In this document: one piece after another, positions 1 through 10,904 of the stretch
How the letters are laid out: each line of letters opens with the position of its first letter
Position numbering within the stretch: the first letter of the stretch is position 1
Origin: Mesorhabditis belari
Taxonomy: Eukaryota; Nematoda; Chromadorea; Rhabditida; Rhabditidae
NCBI GenBank assembly: GCA_958450365.1
Contig: CAUEEP010000750.1
Location: forward strand, 558,001-622,000
Length of the DNA stretch: 64,000 nucleotides
Direction: 5' to 3'
The notes under the pieces: generated by a model
What the model was told of the DNA's origin: nothing
Database searches by the model: none
Seen by the model: only the letters and a program-made list of their open reading frames with translations
Made by a program: the position numbers and the translations under genes

Positions 1-174
1 TAGATCAGGCAAAGCCAGGTAACCTGGCCTAAACCTATAGGCTACTTAGAAGTCAAGTCTTGAATCAAGCTTCTGCCCGAGTTCTAGCTTTACTTTCTTC
101 TGCCTGCATTGGCTTACAGACATAGTACAGCTAAAGAATCAGTTAACAAATCAACAATATATTTAAAACTTCAG

Positions 175-2074
175 GGTCGATTAGATCTCTCCCGAGCCGC
201 TGCAGTTGGCCACTCGTTTGGCGGTGCCACAGCGCTTGGAGCCACCGCTTTCTCTACAGATTTCCAGGTCAATTTTAATTCTTAGGCTTAATTTCTTTAT
301 CAATTCGATTTTATGACTGTTCAACTGACTCTTTTTGAACACAGCTGGCTCCAAGCCGGAGCCACAGCTGGCTCCAAGCCGGAGCCACAGCTGGCTCCAA
401 ACCGGAGCCATAGCTGGCTCCAAACCGGAGCCACAGCTGGCTCCAAACCGGAGCCATAGCTGGCTCCAAGCCGGAGCCATAGCTGGCTCCAAGCCGGAGC
501 CATAGCTGGCTCCAAGCCGGAGCCATAGCTGGCTCCAAGCCGGAGCCATAGCTGGCTCCAAGCCGGAGCCATAGCTGGCCCAAGCCGGAGCCATAGCTGG
601 CCAGCCGGAGCCATAGCTGGCCCAAGCCGGAGCCATAGCTGGCTTCCAAGCCGGAGCCATAGCTGGCCCCAAGCCGGAGCCATAGCTGGCCCAAGCCGGA
701 GCCATAGCTGGCCCAAGCCGGAGCCATAGCTGGCTCCAAGCCGGAGCCATAGCTGGCTCCAAGCCGGAGCCATAGCTGGCTCCAAGCCGGAGCCATAGCT
801 GGCCCAAGCCGGAGCCATAGCTGGCTCCAAGCCGGAGCCATAGCTGGCTCCAAGCCGGAGCCATAGCTGGCTCCAAGCCGGAGCCATAGCTGGCTCCAAA
901 CCAGAAATGATACAAGAAAATGCTCAAATCAACTCAAGACTCAAAAGCTTTAGGCTGCAGTCGTTTGGGATGGTTGGATGTTGCCCGTTGAAGAGCAAAT
1001 GTATGAAAGGTCGGTGAAAAGAGTAAGGGTTTTCTAAAGAAATGTTTAGATTCACTCAGCCGACACTTTTCCTTAATTCTGGCTCATGGCAATGGCGAAA
1101 AAACGTTGACAAAATGCTGAAAGTTGATCGATGTGAGAGGACATTGTTCACGTTTTTGTAAGTTGGCCAGGTCTATGATAGCATAGGTCTATGATAGGTC
1201 TATGATAGGTCTATGATAACAGATCTATCATAGCATAGGTCTATGATAACAGGTCTATGATAACAGCTCTATGATAACAGGTCTATGATAGGTCTATGAT
1301 GACAGGTCTATGATAACAGATCTATGATAACAGGTCTATGATAACAGGTTTATGATAACAGATCTATGATAGCATAGGTCTATGATAACAGGTCTATAAT
1401 ATAACAGCTCTATGATATCAAATCTATACGTCTATGCGTTATTGCAAAAGTTATGCAAAAAATTCTCCCCGGCCGGGAATTGAACCCGGGTCTCGCATGT
1501 GACAGACGCGGATACTAACCACTATACTACCGAGGATCTGTGGGGCGAGGAGAAAGAAAGCCTTTTCAGGAACACCACTCATCAAGCATTTTCCGATTTC
1601 TCTCATCTATTGAGGAATCAATATCTTGCTAAAAGAATGGGTTTTATTGGAGAAACTGATGGACAATTGGTTGGAGAAGCTGTTGTAGAGATGACAATTT
1701 GTTTTTTAAGAAAAGTAAGTCTAATGGAAAGGGGATTGCTTTGCAAGTCATTGTTTAATCAAAATTCAAACAGAAATTCATTTTCTACACTTTTCGATGA
1801 TAGTTTTTGGTTTTCTTTTTGGATTCTAAAGGTTTTCTTTTTGTTTTCTAAAGGTCTTCAGAGAATTTCAAAGGTTTAACTTCAGAAAATTTCATTTAAA
1901 GACTGGGATTGAGTCAGAACTTGACTTGAAGCTTGAATCGAAGCTAACAACCAATTTTCTTAGACATTCGAAGCCGGTCCTAGTCAACTCGTCGTCCGAC
2001 AAATGGCCAAAGAGCGATATCCATTCGTGATTGAGGGGACGAATGTTCGAAATGAAATCCCACCTAAATTATAG
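175..2074 (+). CDS. Platelet-activating factor acetylhydrolase (PLA2G7/PAF-AH family), 3' part, five exons visible
   Basis: PAF-AH hydrolyses the sn-2 acetyl or oxidised short acyl chain of phospholipids with an alpha/beta-hydrolase Ser-Asp-His triad. Exons read here are 175-267, 954-1022, 1060-1157, 1570-1714 and 1964-2074 (TAG stop). Every junction has GT/AG and matching phase, and together they encode 171 residues. The nucleophile elbow VGHSFGGATALG puts Ser at 214-216. The acid lies in WDGWMLP (Asp 969-971) and the base in TTHQAFSDF (His 1580-1582); all three motifs and their order fit the family. The tail ends in NEIPPKL. The 5' exons (N-terminal part up to the usual FSHGLG region) lie off the window, so bases 1-174 are probably intron. 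Introns measure 686, 37, 412 and 249 bp. Two are filled by minisatellites, and the third also holds an antisense tRNA-Asp. The triad and phases make this assignment strong; whether the enzyme is secreted or cytosolic cannot be seen. Confidence 0.9.
341..903. repeat. 23-bp GC-rich minisatellite in a PAF-AH intron
   Basis: About 24 head-to-tail copies of a unit like AGCTGGCTCCAAGCCGGAGC plus CAT. Each unit contains the inverted pair GGCTCC/GGAGCC, so every copy can form a small hairpin. The first copies carry CACAG where later ones carry CATAG, and some units are shortened in the middle of the array. Open frames through the array on either strand are artefacts of the repeat. Confidence 0.95.
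1170..1430. repeat. 14-bp minisatellite, unit GGTCTATGATAACA, in a PAF-AH intron
   Basis: Roughly eighteen imperfect copies of GGTCTATGATAACA, with shorter 9-10 bp variants (GGTCTATGAT) at the start. It fills the intron between the exon ending at 1157 and the exon starting at 1570, just before the antisense tRNA gene. Confidence 0.9.
1465..1536 (-). tRNA. tRNA-Asp (GTC)
   Basis: Read on the minus strand, 72 nt fold into a complete cloverleaf. The acceptor TCCTCGG pairs fully with CCGGGGA and is followed by discriminator G. The D arm contains the A box TAGTATAGTGG, the anticodon loop is CTGTCAC with anticodon GTC, and the T arm contains GGGTTCAATTCCC. No intron and no encoded CCA. The gene is antisense inside an intron of the PAF-AH gene. 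Confidence 0.95.
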
Positions 2075-2229
2075 TTTTATTGAAAATATTCAAAACCTTG
2101 AAAATATTCTAGAAAAGAAAATCTTTACCCAAGAATTACACAGGTATTTTTGCTGGTTCTCAAATTTGAAATGTGATTCCGTGCCTTATCCACCTTATTT
2201 ACCAAATAGGAATTGAAAATGTACGTATT
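2075..2229. other. PAF-AH 3' flank
   Basis: Sequence after the PAF-AH stop. No recognisable gene or structured repeat was seen before the dispersed repeat cluster starts near 2230. Confidence 0.5.
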
Positions 2230-4380
2230 GTAGAGAATAAATATGAGACTTTGATGAGTCGAAAGCTTTGGAAAATGATTCATCGACAAAGATTTACCAT
2301 AAAAAAAGTGAAAGATCAAAACTAATCATCTGTACAAGCATCAGAACGATTAATTAATTGAAAAATGAGATTTGGCATTGAAGTGATGAGATTTTGAGGC
2401 TCTGACTACTATCGTATCTGGTCCTAGGATGCGCGAGACTCAACCAGGTCCAGGCCTAAGCTTATTCAGCTAAAGATACTGTGGGACATCCAGGATTAAT
2501 GAAAATTGAAAGATAGACAGGCTTTACAATATTCTTAGCTGAATATTTGAACGATAGCCATTCAGCGCTCCAGGATCGCTCCAGCGTCGAGCATCTCCGA
2601 ACTCGAATGTATTTGTCCCTATAAAGTGTGTTTCAAATTCTTAAGCGCACTAGTGAAAATATTTCGATTTATCGACCTAGTTTTTGCCATACCAAAAGTG
2701 AAAGATCAAAACTAATCATCTGTACAAGCATCAGAACGATTAATTACTTGAAAAATGAGATTTAGCATTGAAGTAATGAGGTTTTGAGGCCCTGACTACT
2801 CTGGTATCTGGTCCCAGGGTGTGCGAGACTAAACCAGGTCCAGGCCTAGGCCTATTCAGCTAAAGATACTGTGTGACATCCAGGATTAATGAAAATCGAA
2901 GAATCGACAGAATTTACCGTATCGTTAGCTGAATATCTTCAAGAACCCATTCTGCACTACAGTACCTTTTGTTATGCTTATCCCTGGTTATGCTTATCCT
3001 GGTTTTGCTTATCCAGTACTAGGTCAGCTAAAGATACTGTGTGACACCCAGAATGAATGAAAATATGAGACTTTGATGAGTCTAAAGCTTTGGAAAATGA
3101 ACTCAATGAAAAGAATGGTTAAAAAATTTGATCTTGTAAATTTTCCTGAACTTTTTATACAGTCTTTTTCAAATTCTTAAGCGCAACTAAGAAAACATTT
3201 TGATTTATCGGCAAATATTAAGAAAAGAAAAAGTGAAAGATCAAAACTAATCATCTGTACAAGCATCAGAACGATTGATTACTTGAAAAATGAGATTTAG
3301 CATTAAATTGATGAGGTTTTGAAGAGCAGAGACGTCGAGCAGAGTCTAAAGTCCAGCAGTCTAAAAATATCCAGGACTTACAGTATCCTTAGCTGAATAT
3401 CTTCAAGAACCCATTCTGGACTACATAACCATCGTCCTGATTATGTTTATCCAGCACTAGGTCAGCTAAAGATATCCTTAGCTGAATATCTTCAAGAACC
3501 CATTTTGCACCAGAGTACCTTTTGTCCTGGCTATGTTTATCCAGTACTAGGTCAGCTAAAGATACTGTGTAACACCCAGAATCAATGAAAATCTAAAAAA
3601 TCTAGGATTTACAATATCCTTAGCTGAATATTTGAACGATAGTCATTCAGCGCCCCAGGATCGCTCCAGCGTCGAGCAGAGACGTCGAGATCACTTCAAG
3701 CTAAACAAATCGCTGCTTTAAGTGCAAAAACGTCTTGAAACTGACGATGATTCTTGTAGACAGCTCGTTAGTAATATTGAGCTGAAATATAATGTGGGAA
3801 AATCTCCGAACTCGAATGTATTTGTTCTTATAAAGTGCGTTTCAAATTCTTAAGCGCACTATGAAAATATTTTGATTTATCGGCAAAGATTTACCATACT
3901 AAAAGTGAAAGATCAAAACTAATCATCTGTACAAGCATCAGAACGATTAATTACTTGAAAAATGAGATTTAGCATTGAAGTGATGAGGTTTTGAAGCTCT
4001 GACTACTGTAGTATCTGGTCCTAGGGTGCGTGAGACTAAACCAGGTCCAGGCCTAGGCCTATTCAGCTAAAGATACTGTGTGACATCCAGGATTAATGAA
4101 AATCTAAAAATATTCAGGACTTACAGTATCCTTAGCTGAATATCTTCAAGAACCCATTCTGGACTACATAACCATCGTCCTGATTATGTTTATCAAGCAC
4201 TAGGTCAGCTAAAGATACTGTGTGACCCAGAATCAATGAAAATCTAAAAAATCTAGGATTTACAATATCCTTAGTTGAATATTTGAACGATAGTCATTCA
4301 GCGCTCCAGGATCGCTCCAGCAGAGACGTCGAGATCACTGCAAGCCAAACAAATCGCTTCTTTAAGTGCAAAAACGTCTG
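2230..4380. repeat. Cluster of degraded Tc1-derived repeats
   Basis: At least four partial copies of a 350-550 bp unit that recurs at 25745-26300 and 42172-42940. Shared blocks include CATCTGTACAAGCATCAGAA, TCAGCTAAAGATACTGTGTG, TTCAAGAACCCATTCTG and CGCTCCAGCGTCGAGCAGAG. On the minus strand the unit's end reads RAVYKNHRQF followed by an Ala/Leu-rich helix, as in the C-terminus of Tc1-family transposases. I infer that the family descends from a deleted Tc1 element. No intact gene. Confidence 0.7.
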
Positions 4381-4840
4381 GAAACTAATGCTTGTAAACA
4401 GCTTGGACAAGTATTCCCCATAAATTCTCTATCGGATCAAGCGGGCCAATCCAAAGTTGCAATGTTGTTGTTGTTCAGCCAGCTGTGTCTCCGGCTTGGA
4501 GCCAGCTGTGGCTCCGGCTCGATGAATTGACCCATTGTCGTGTTTAGGAAACAGTTGGATTTAGGAGCAAAAATGGTAGCAGCAAGCAATTGTCCAAGAC
4601 ATCTATATAATCAAAACGATTCATCCGCTTCAAAACCATCTTCAGGGCGACCGTTCCATTGCCGCCGGCCGCTCAAACCATCACAGAACTACCGCCAAAC
4701 ACCATCAAGATCCCTCCAATAGTAGTCAACGCCATCGGATCCGTTCAAATTCCATTTCTTCTCATCGGTCAACTGTAGACAGCTCGGAAAAGTATTCCCT
4801 ATAAAATCTCTATCGGATTGAGGTCAGGAGAGGTTAGGAG
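4380..4840 (-). pseudogene. Tc1-family transposase remnant
   Basis: Read on the minus strand, blocks of a DDE/DD34E transposase appear in the correct order but with stops and frame changes. TDEKKWNLNGSDGVDYYW (about 4780-4725) is the first-Asp region, HDNGSIHRA (near 4530) the second-Asp region, and LDWPARLDPIENLWG (about 4470-4425) the Glu region. A second Glu-region fragment (PDLNPIEIL) is fused at about 4770-4815. Between the second and third motifs lie two units almost identical to the 23-bp minisatellite found at 341-903. The element is dead. Confidence 0.8.
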
Positions 4841-5119
4841 AGGTCAAGAGAAACGTACTATAGACCTTGATATATGTTGATAGATAGATCAGACAACTTT
4901 TCTGATAGATCAGACAACTTTTCTCATAGATCAGACAACTTTCAAAGTTTGTTAAACAAATCGTCATTGTGAAAGATATCATAGAATGGGCGGAGTCAAA
5001 AAAGCGCACAATGAATGAGAGAAGAATGAGAGAAAACCCTTTGAGGAGGGAAAAAAGGGAAATCGAACGATCCACAAAATTTCTTTTCTACACTCGATCT
5101 TCCTAATAGCTGAATATCG

Positions 5120-8100
5120 ATGCTACAATTATTGATTTTATTGACCGTTTTCACGGCGATCTCCGCAGCGCCTGAAGATATATCGGTGAAAATCGAGCGG
5201 CATTTCCCGTGCTCATCCAGTACAGGTAGAACAAATCAATTCAACAATTACAGAAGCTATTGCATAGTAAAACTCTAGTTTTATTTCATCCTTGAGTCCT
5301 TGAATGACCTTGACAGTTTTATTGTTTATTATGAAGCACTTTTTAAATAAGACAAGAGTATTAGAGAGCCAAGAAGTCTATTTTCATTCTGCAAGAATTA
5401 AATAGTGTTCAGAAGTAGATAGATGGCCTCAAAGTTCTGTGTAGTCAACGAGAACAGAACCCAGACCAGATTTACAGAAGCTAAGAATATCCTTGACTCT
5501 CGACAAACCACTGTTGCAAGATTGCTTGAAAAATGTTTATCAGTAAGCTTTGAATAGTTTCTTCATCTTATTGTACTCATCAGTGATGATGGAGATGATG
5601 AGACACCACTCAACGCTATTCTTGTCTTACTCTCCATCATCAGTGATGATGAGATGATAAGACATCACTCAACGCTATTCTTGCCTTACTCTCCATCTCA
5701 CTGATGAAGAGATGATGAGATACCACTCAACGCCATTCTTGCCTCAGTCTCCATCATCAGTGAGATGGAAGTGAGAAAAGAATGGCGTTGAGTGGTGTCT
5801 CTTCGTCCCATAATCATCAGTGATGATGGAGAGTGGGACAAGAATGGCGTTGAGTGATGTCTCTTCGTCCCATCATCATCAGTGATCATGGAAGCTGGAA
5901 AAGAATGGAGCTGAGTGATGTCTCTTCATCTCATCATCATCAGTGATGATGGAGAGTGGGACAAGAATGGCGTTGAGTGATGTCTCATCATCTCTTCATC
6001 AGTGAGATGGAGAGTGGGACAAGAATCACTCAACACCATTCTTATCTCATTTCCATCATCACTGATGATGATGAGATGAAGAGACATCACTCTACGCCAT
6101 TCTTGTCCCACTCTCCATCATCACTGATGATGATGAGACATCACTCAACGCTATTCTTATCCCTCCATTAAACTCTAGCAACAATAAACCTTTCAATCGC
6201 TTTAATTCAATATTTTCAAATGTAGCTTAGAAAAAAAACCAGCTCAATTCCTAATCGAAAACATTAGCCATGAGTTTTCGAATTTATCAGCTTGCTCAAA
6301 GCAATCTACAGATCCTCTCCACTTTCAATCTTTATTTTCCTTTTATTGAGATCTAAATCCCTTCTCTTCTTCATTCATTTCCATTCATTTGATCATGTCA
6401 AATCCTTTTCTTTTCTCAAATCTCAAATCTCAAATCCAGTTTTTCTTTTTCTTTTCATTTCTTTTCATTTCTTGTCATTTCTTTTCTTTTCTTTTCTTTT
6501 CTTTTCATAAACCTTTTCCCTTTAGGGGGAAATTGATTGTCTATCCCACAAAAAAATGATCAAATCTAGATGAAAATCGCATTGAACCGAGTACCGGAAA
6601 GCTTTTTTTGCAAAGTTTAAAAAGAAACATTTATTCTAAAACAAATATATAATGAGATAAGCTAGATTTAGACATAAAGACATCTAGATAAATAACTGTT
6701 TTTTAAGTTAATTGTTTAAAGTTTGTTAATTGATTGCAAAAATATTGATTTAGGACCGAATAAGGGAAATCTTCGAATAAAATTCCCATCCTATAAAACA
6801 ACTGGAGTGAAATTTATTGAAGAAACAAATAGCGAAGGGCATAAATGTTTTCGAATGGCTGGTGGGAAAGTTGAGGTGAGAAAAAGTATGGTAGAGTTGG
6901 ATTGGATTGGATTGGATTGGATTGGATTGGATTGGGTTGGGTTGGGTTGGATTGGATTGGGTTGGGTTGGATTGGATTGGATTGGGTTGGATTGGATTGG
7001 GATTGGATTGGATTGGATTGGATTGGATTTGATTGGATTGGATTGGATTGGATTGGATTTGATTGGATTGGATTTGATTGGAAAGAAAAGGGATTGGAAA
7101 TGTCAAGAATCCAATGTTTGGATAAACTCTTTAAAACAAATCTACAAATCTACCAATCTATAAACCTACCAATCTACAAATCTAGTACTATTTTCCTTAA
7201 AGTTCTTACCGTAGACCAGCAGCAGGCAATTTAATATACTGTAAATACTGTCAAAGTATTTACTATGACAGTATTTACGGTATATTAAATTGCCTGCTGC
7301 TGGTCTACGGTCCCATCTGGTCCCATCTGCATCGTACAGTCGCGTAGTCGCAAAAGGTTTTTTAGTATTTCATCTTTTTCAAAGCGCCCGTGCTTTCAAA
7401 AAATGCGTCTTTGGTATCAAAAAATAGCCCTGAATCTCAGCTATTTTTTGATACCTAAACGAGCTTTGTAGCATAAACCAGTGTCAAGAAAAACGCGTCC
7501 AAAGCTAGACTACGCAACACTACGCACCGTCATTATGCGGACGCTCCTAGACCCACTCATTCATAATCGGCTAAGGGGGTTGAATGAAACGTTGTAGCGC
7601 CGGTAATTTTTAAGCTGATTCCGAAAAACTTGCCGGATTCGCTCATTCATAATCGGCTGAAATTCATAATCGGCTACGACATATAGATTGCAATTTTTGG
7701 ATCATAGTTACTCAAAGTTACTACTTAAATTTGATAAAAAAAAAAAACTGAATACTTAATTGATACAAAATCCAAGAGCTCTTTATTCGTCATTGAATAT
7801 GAATTTTCCTAAATCAAAAAGCTTTTTGTTATCTTAAATTTGTTATCTTAAATCTTTAGGTCTTTACCCCAGGACTTGATGGTCACAAATCCTATTATGT
7901 ACATTTGGAGACAAGGATTGGTATCCATGGAAAGCCAGAAAGATGTGTGAATGCTGATGCGAATGGGTGTGGAGGAATTGGATCATGGTAGGGGAAAGGA
8001 TTTGAGGATTCGTTTGAGGATTTGTTTGAATTTGAATGATGATCATGATGGGGATGATGATCAGATTCAATTTTTGATCTAATTTTTGATCTAACTTTTG

Positions 8101-10304
8101 ATCTAACTCTTTTTTTACAGTGTTCACTGTGACATTTGCCATCAAATGGGCGGTGATTTGAGAAATTTTGTTCAAATCTTTCAAGGCGATCACTTGGCTC
8201 AATGCTCGGCTGAGGTTTGTTGCTTTTTAAAAGCTGGATTTTACCAGAAGCTGGATTTGCTTTCACCTTGTAATCTGAGCTTAAATCAAATCGATTCCAG
8301 GGTCTTCCACCAGGCGATTACAATGATCTTTCACTTCGTGTTTGTTTGCCTACAAAAAATGAACTATTACCATTTCTTGATAAGGTAAAAAGTTAGAAAA
8401 AAACAAATTTTAACAATTGGATCACGTTTAATCTTTTCTTTTCTAATCTTTTCTTATAAAATCTATTCCAGAATTCCGCTAGAGCTGAACAACTCTGGGA
8501 ACTCTTTGTCTCAAGCCGAGCACGATCTGGTGTAAGTTCTTTGATTCAATAAGAAAACTTTATAAGAAAGAAAATTCAATAAGAAAGAAAATTCAATAAG
8601 AAAACTAAGTTTAACTTAAAATAGTATATAGGATTTTAAATTTAAGAACAAGATAATAAGAATATCTTCTGAATAAGAATCTCTTTTGAATAAGAAGGCT
8701 CACAGCTCACAGCTCACAGCTCACAGCTCACAGCTCACAGAACTGTGTTCCAGGAAATCCCTCTTGTCATTGCTGCTCGCCTCTTCGATCGTCCAATCAA
8801 TAATCTTGATAATAAGGTAAGTTGAACTAAGGCAGGTTATCCCTCATCTCGTCCAGGTGATATAATTATGGTTTTATGATATGTCATCTTTTAAATTAAG
8901 CTTAATTTGATGCTAGCTTTACGTTAATTTCCTTATCTTTAAATATTGAATTGAAAACTGCCGGACTTTGAACTCAAATTTATTCAACATAAAACCAACA
9001 ATTCATTCCAAATAATCTCCATTATTATTGACGACTTCTGCCCATTTTACAGCCAATTTGTGGATTCCTCTTTCGTAGTAGGATTCTGGTTTGTGTGAGA
9101 CAAGTGTGAGACTCAAAAATAGAGGACTGGAGATGTCAAGATGTCCCAGTTTGAGCACTTTCTTCAAAAGAAACCCATTTTGGTGTCAATAGAAAAGTTG
9201 TAGAGAATCAAAAATTAAGCTTATATCCAAATTTGCAAAAAGATACACTTAGTAGTTTCGCTTAAAAAGCAAGTTTTGTTGCAAGTTTTGTGAAAATTCG
9301 TAAATTTGGCATTTCTTGAAAACCAGTTTTTGAATCGTTCTGAAAATTTGGATATAAGCTTAACTTTTGATTCTCTACAACTTTTCCATTGACACCAAAA
9401 TGGGTTTCTTTTGAAGAAAGTGCTCAAACTGTCACATATGACAATAGCCGGCAGTTTTCAATTCACCAACATCAATAGTTAATTGATTGCTTTGAGTTAA
9501 TTTCCATATTCTTTAAAAGCTTTAGATCTTGAACGATCTTCTTGATAGATTGGTTTAAGTTAATTTCCTTATTCTCTAAAAGCTTTAGATCTTAAAGGAT
9601 CTTCTTGATAGATTGCTTTGAATCAACTTCCATATTCTTTAATCTTTAGATCTTAAACGATCTTCTTCATAGATTGCTTTGAGTGACTTTCCTTATTCTT
9701 TAAAAGCTTTAGATCTTGAACGATCTTCTTCATAGATTGCTTTAAGTTACATTCCTTATTCTTTAAAAGCTCTAGATCTTAAAGGATCTTCTTGATAGAT
9801 TGCTTTAAGTTAATAGCTTTATCATTTAAAAGCTTTAGATCTTGAAGGATCTTCTTGATAGATTGCTTTGAATTAACTTCCATATTCTTTAATCTTTAGA
9901 TCTTAAACGATCTTCTTCATGAATTGCTTTGAGTTAATTTCCATATTCTTTAAAAGCTTTAGATCTTAAAGGATCTTCTTGATAGATTGCTTTAAGTTAA
10001 TAGCTTTTTCCTTTAAAAGCTTTAGATCTTGAACGATCTTCTTCATGAATTACTTTGAATTAACTTCTTTATTCTTTAATCTTTAGATCTTAAACGATCT
10101 TCTTGATAGATTGGTTTAAGTTAATTTCCTTATCCTTTAAAATCTTTAGTTCTTAAACGATCTTCTTCTTTGATTGCTTTGAATTAACTTCTTTATTCAA
10201 CTTCTTTATTCTTTAATCTTTAGATCTTGAACGATCTTCTTCATGGTTCAAAAGATGGAATGGTCGGTTGTCACTGGATTTATGCAACAGTTTCTCAGAA
10301 TTAA
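5120..10304 (+). CDS. Secreted cysteine-rich protein of unknown family, eight exons, 245 aa
   Basis: Exons 5120-5225, 6754-6875, 7860-7987, 8121-8214, 8301-8384, 8472-8531, 8754-8816 and 10224-10304 (TAA) join in phase through GT/AG sites into 245 codons. Residues 1-17 (MLQLLILLTVFTAISAA) form a signal peptide, so the product should be secreted. The mature part has ten cysteines (31, 67, 105, 113, 119, 122, 125, 147, 165, 235), an even number that suits disulphides. Four are packed as C-x5-C-x2-C-x2-C at 113-125. Conserved-looking stretches are GLPPGDYNDLSLRVCLPTKN (151-170) and GMVGCHWIYATVSQN at the C-terminus. There is no transmembrane segment after the signal and no catalytic motif I know. 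The size and secreted Cys-rich nature allow a small lipid-binding or extracellular-matrix protein, but I do not assign a function. The start is chosen because this ATG opens a classic signal peptide. The last intron is a tandem array of the last exon's acceptor. Confidence 0.85.
5570..6165. repeat. About 60-bp minisatellite in intron 1, with units in both orientations
   Basis: Units built from CATCATCAGTGATGATGG plus a block like CACTCAACGCCATTCTTG and its reverse complement. Orientation flips within the array (for example near 5760 and 6020), so the array can fold back on itself. It lies wholly inside intron 1 of the secreted-protein gene. Confidence 0.85.
6898..7083. repeat. (GGATT)n microsatellite in intron 2
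   Basis: Near-continuous GGATT pentamers with GGGTT and GGATTT variants start 22 bp after the exon 2 donor. The purine/pyrimidine asymmetry creates long artefact frames on both strands (the WIGLD repeats). Confidence 0.95.
7208..7311. repeat. 104-bp near-perfect palindrome in intron 2
   Basis: The left arm begins ACCGTAGACCAGCAGCAGGC and the right arm ends GCCTGCTGCTGGTCTACGGT. The arms continue inwards with the exact complement (TTTAATATAC, GTAAATACTGTCA), leaving only a few unpaired bases at the centre. It would extrude as one hairpin. Confidence 0.9.
7543..7681. mobile_element. Solo end of a Ginger-like element in intron 2
   Basis: The terminal TTCATAATCGGCTACGACA at 7663-7681, followed by TATA, is identical to the right ends of the elements at 20087-22018 and 46578-47810. 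The motif CATTCATAATCGGCT occurs twice more upstream. No matching left end was found, so this is a truncated copy. Confidence 0.7.
8699..8740. repeat. 7-bp microsatellite (CTCACAG)n in intron 6
   Basis: Six tandem CTCACAG units end 13 bp before the exon 7 acceptor. Each unit ends in CAG, so the run also offers several weak AG acceptor-like dinucleotides. Confidence 0.85.
8948..9464 (-). mobile_element. Deleted mariner-type element in intron 7
   Basis: The ends carry the inverted repeat GAATTGAAAACTGCCGG. On the minus strand near 9100-9015 is the C-terminus of a mariner transposase, including SYYERGIHKLAVKWAEVV and ending NNNGDYLE then a stop. The other half (9150-9440) is a fold-back with arms containing CAAAATGGGTTTCTTTTGAA. 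No catalytic triad remains. Confidence 0.75.
9476..10222 (+). repeat. About 61-bp tandem array made from the exon 8 splice acceptor
   Basis: Eleven imperfect units precede the real acceptor at 10222-10223. Each has TCTTTAG or GCTTTAG followed by ATCTTGAACGATCTTCTT or a close variant. This is the acceptor plus the first codons (ILNDLL) of exon 8. Copies lie near 9525, 9585, 9643, 9709, 9771, 9832, 9892, 9958, 10020, 10081 and 10144. Unit lengths vary between about 59 and 66 bp. Confidence 0.9.
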
Positions 10305-10904
10305 ATTGTCTTTTCCTCAAAAAAAACCCCTCTAAACTTGTTTGTACATTTGTTCAAATTATGTTTTCTTTTCAAAGTATCGTTTTTTTTCTTTTCTCTC
10401 CCCAAATTCGCGTGATTCGGGTAAGTCTATTATCATAGTTTTCTCCAATGAATGGTGCTGTGTTTTGCAAAATAAAATTCTAAAGTATTTTTGAGTTAAA
10501 CTTTTTGACGATCGATCTTTTAGACGATCTTTTGTCTAGTTTTTAAAACAAAAAAAACTTCAAAAAGACTCCAAAAAAGCTACCGTAATCAAGCTACCCT
10601 AATCAAGCTCATTTTAAAGCATTTAAAATCCTTTTTTCTATAAGGTACTACAAGGCAAGGTACAAGGCAGGGCAAGGTACAAAAACGAACAATAAACTTG
10701 AGCTTTTTGAGTAAACTATCATGATTCTATCTTTCTAAAAGATACTCATTAGTAAAAGCTAAGTTATCTAAAAGTTATTAAAAGCTAAAAGTTAAATTCT
10801 CAACTTAAACTCAAAATTCTAAAGCTTAAAATCCTTTCTACAAGAAAAATTACTGTATTCTAAGCTTCTTGAGTAGAAGAACAAAGATTTAGAAAAGATT
10901 TCGG

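Noticed and set aside
341..903. CRISPR-like array
   Set aside because: Units are contiguous without unique spacers, and the region is an intron of a eukaryotic gene.
181..927. Three long overlapping frames rich in PAMAPAW/LWLRLGASYG
   Set aside because: They are translations of the 23-bp minisatellite in all frames. The true coding sequence at 175-267 is on the other strand.
6898..7083. (GGATT)n as telomeric sequence
   Set aside because: It is not TTAGGC or TTAGGG, lies inside an intron, and is an ordinary microsatellite.
6723..7234. ORFs with IGLDWIGLDW or QSNPIQSNP repeats as proteins
   Set aside because: Artefacts of the GGATT repeat. The real exon 2 (6754-6875) ends at a GT donor just before it.
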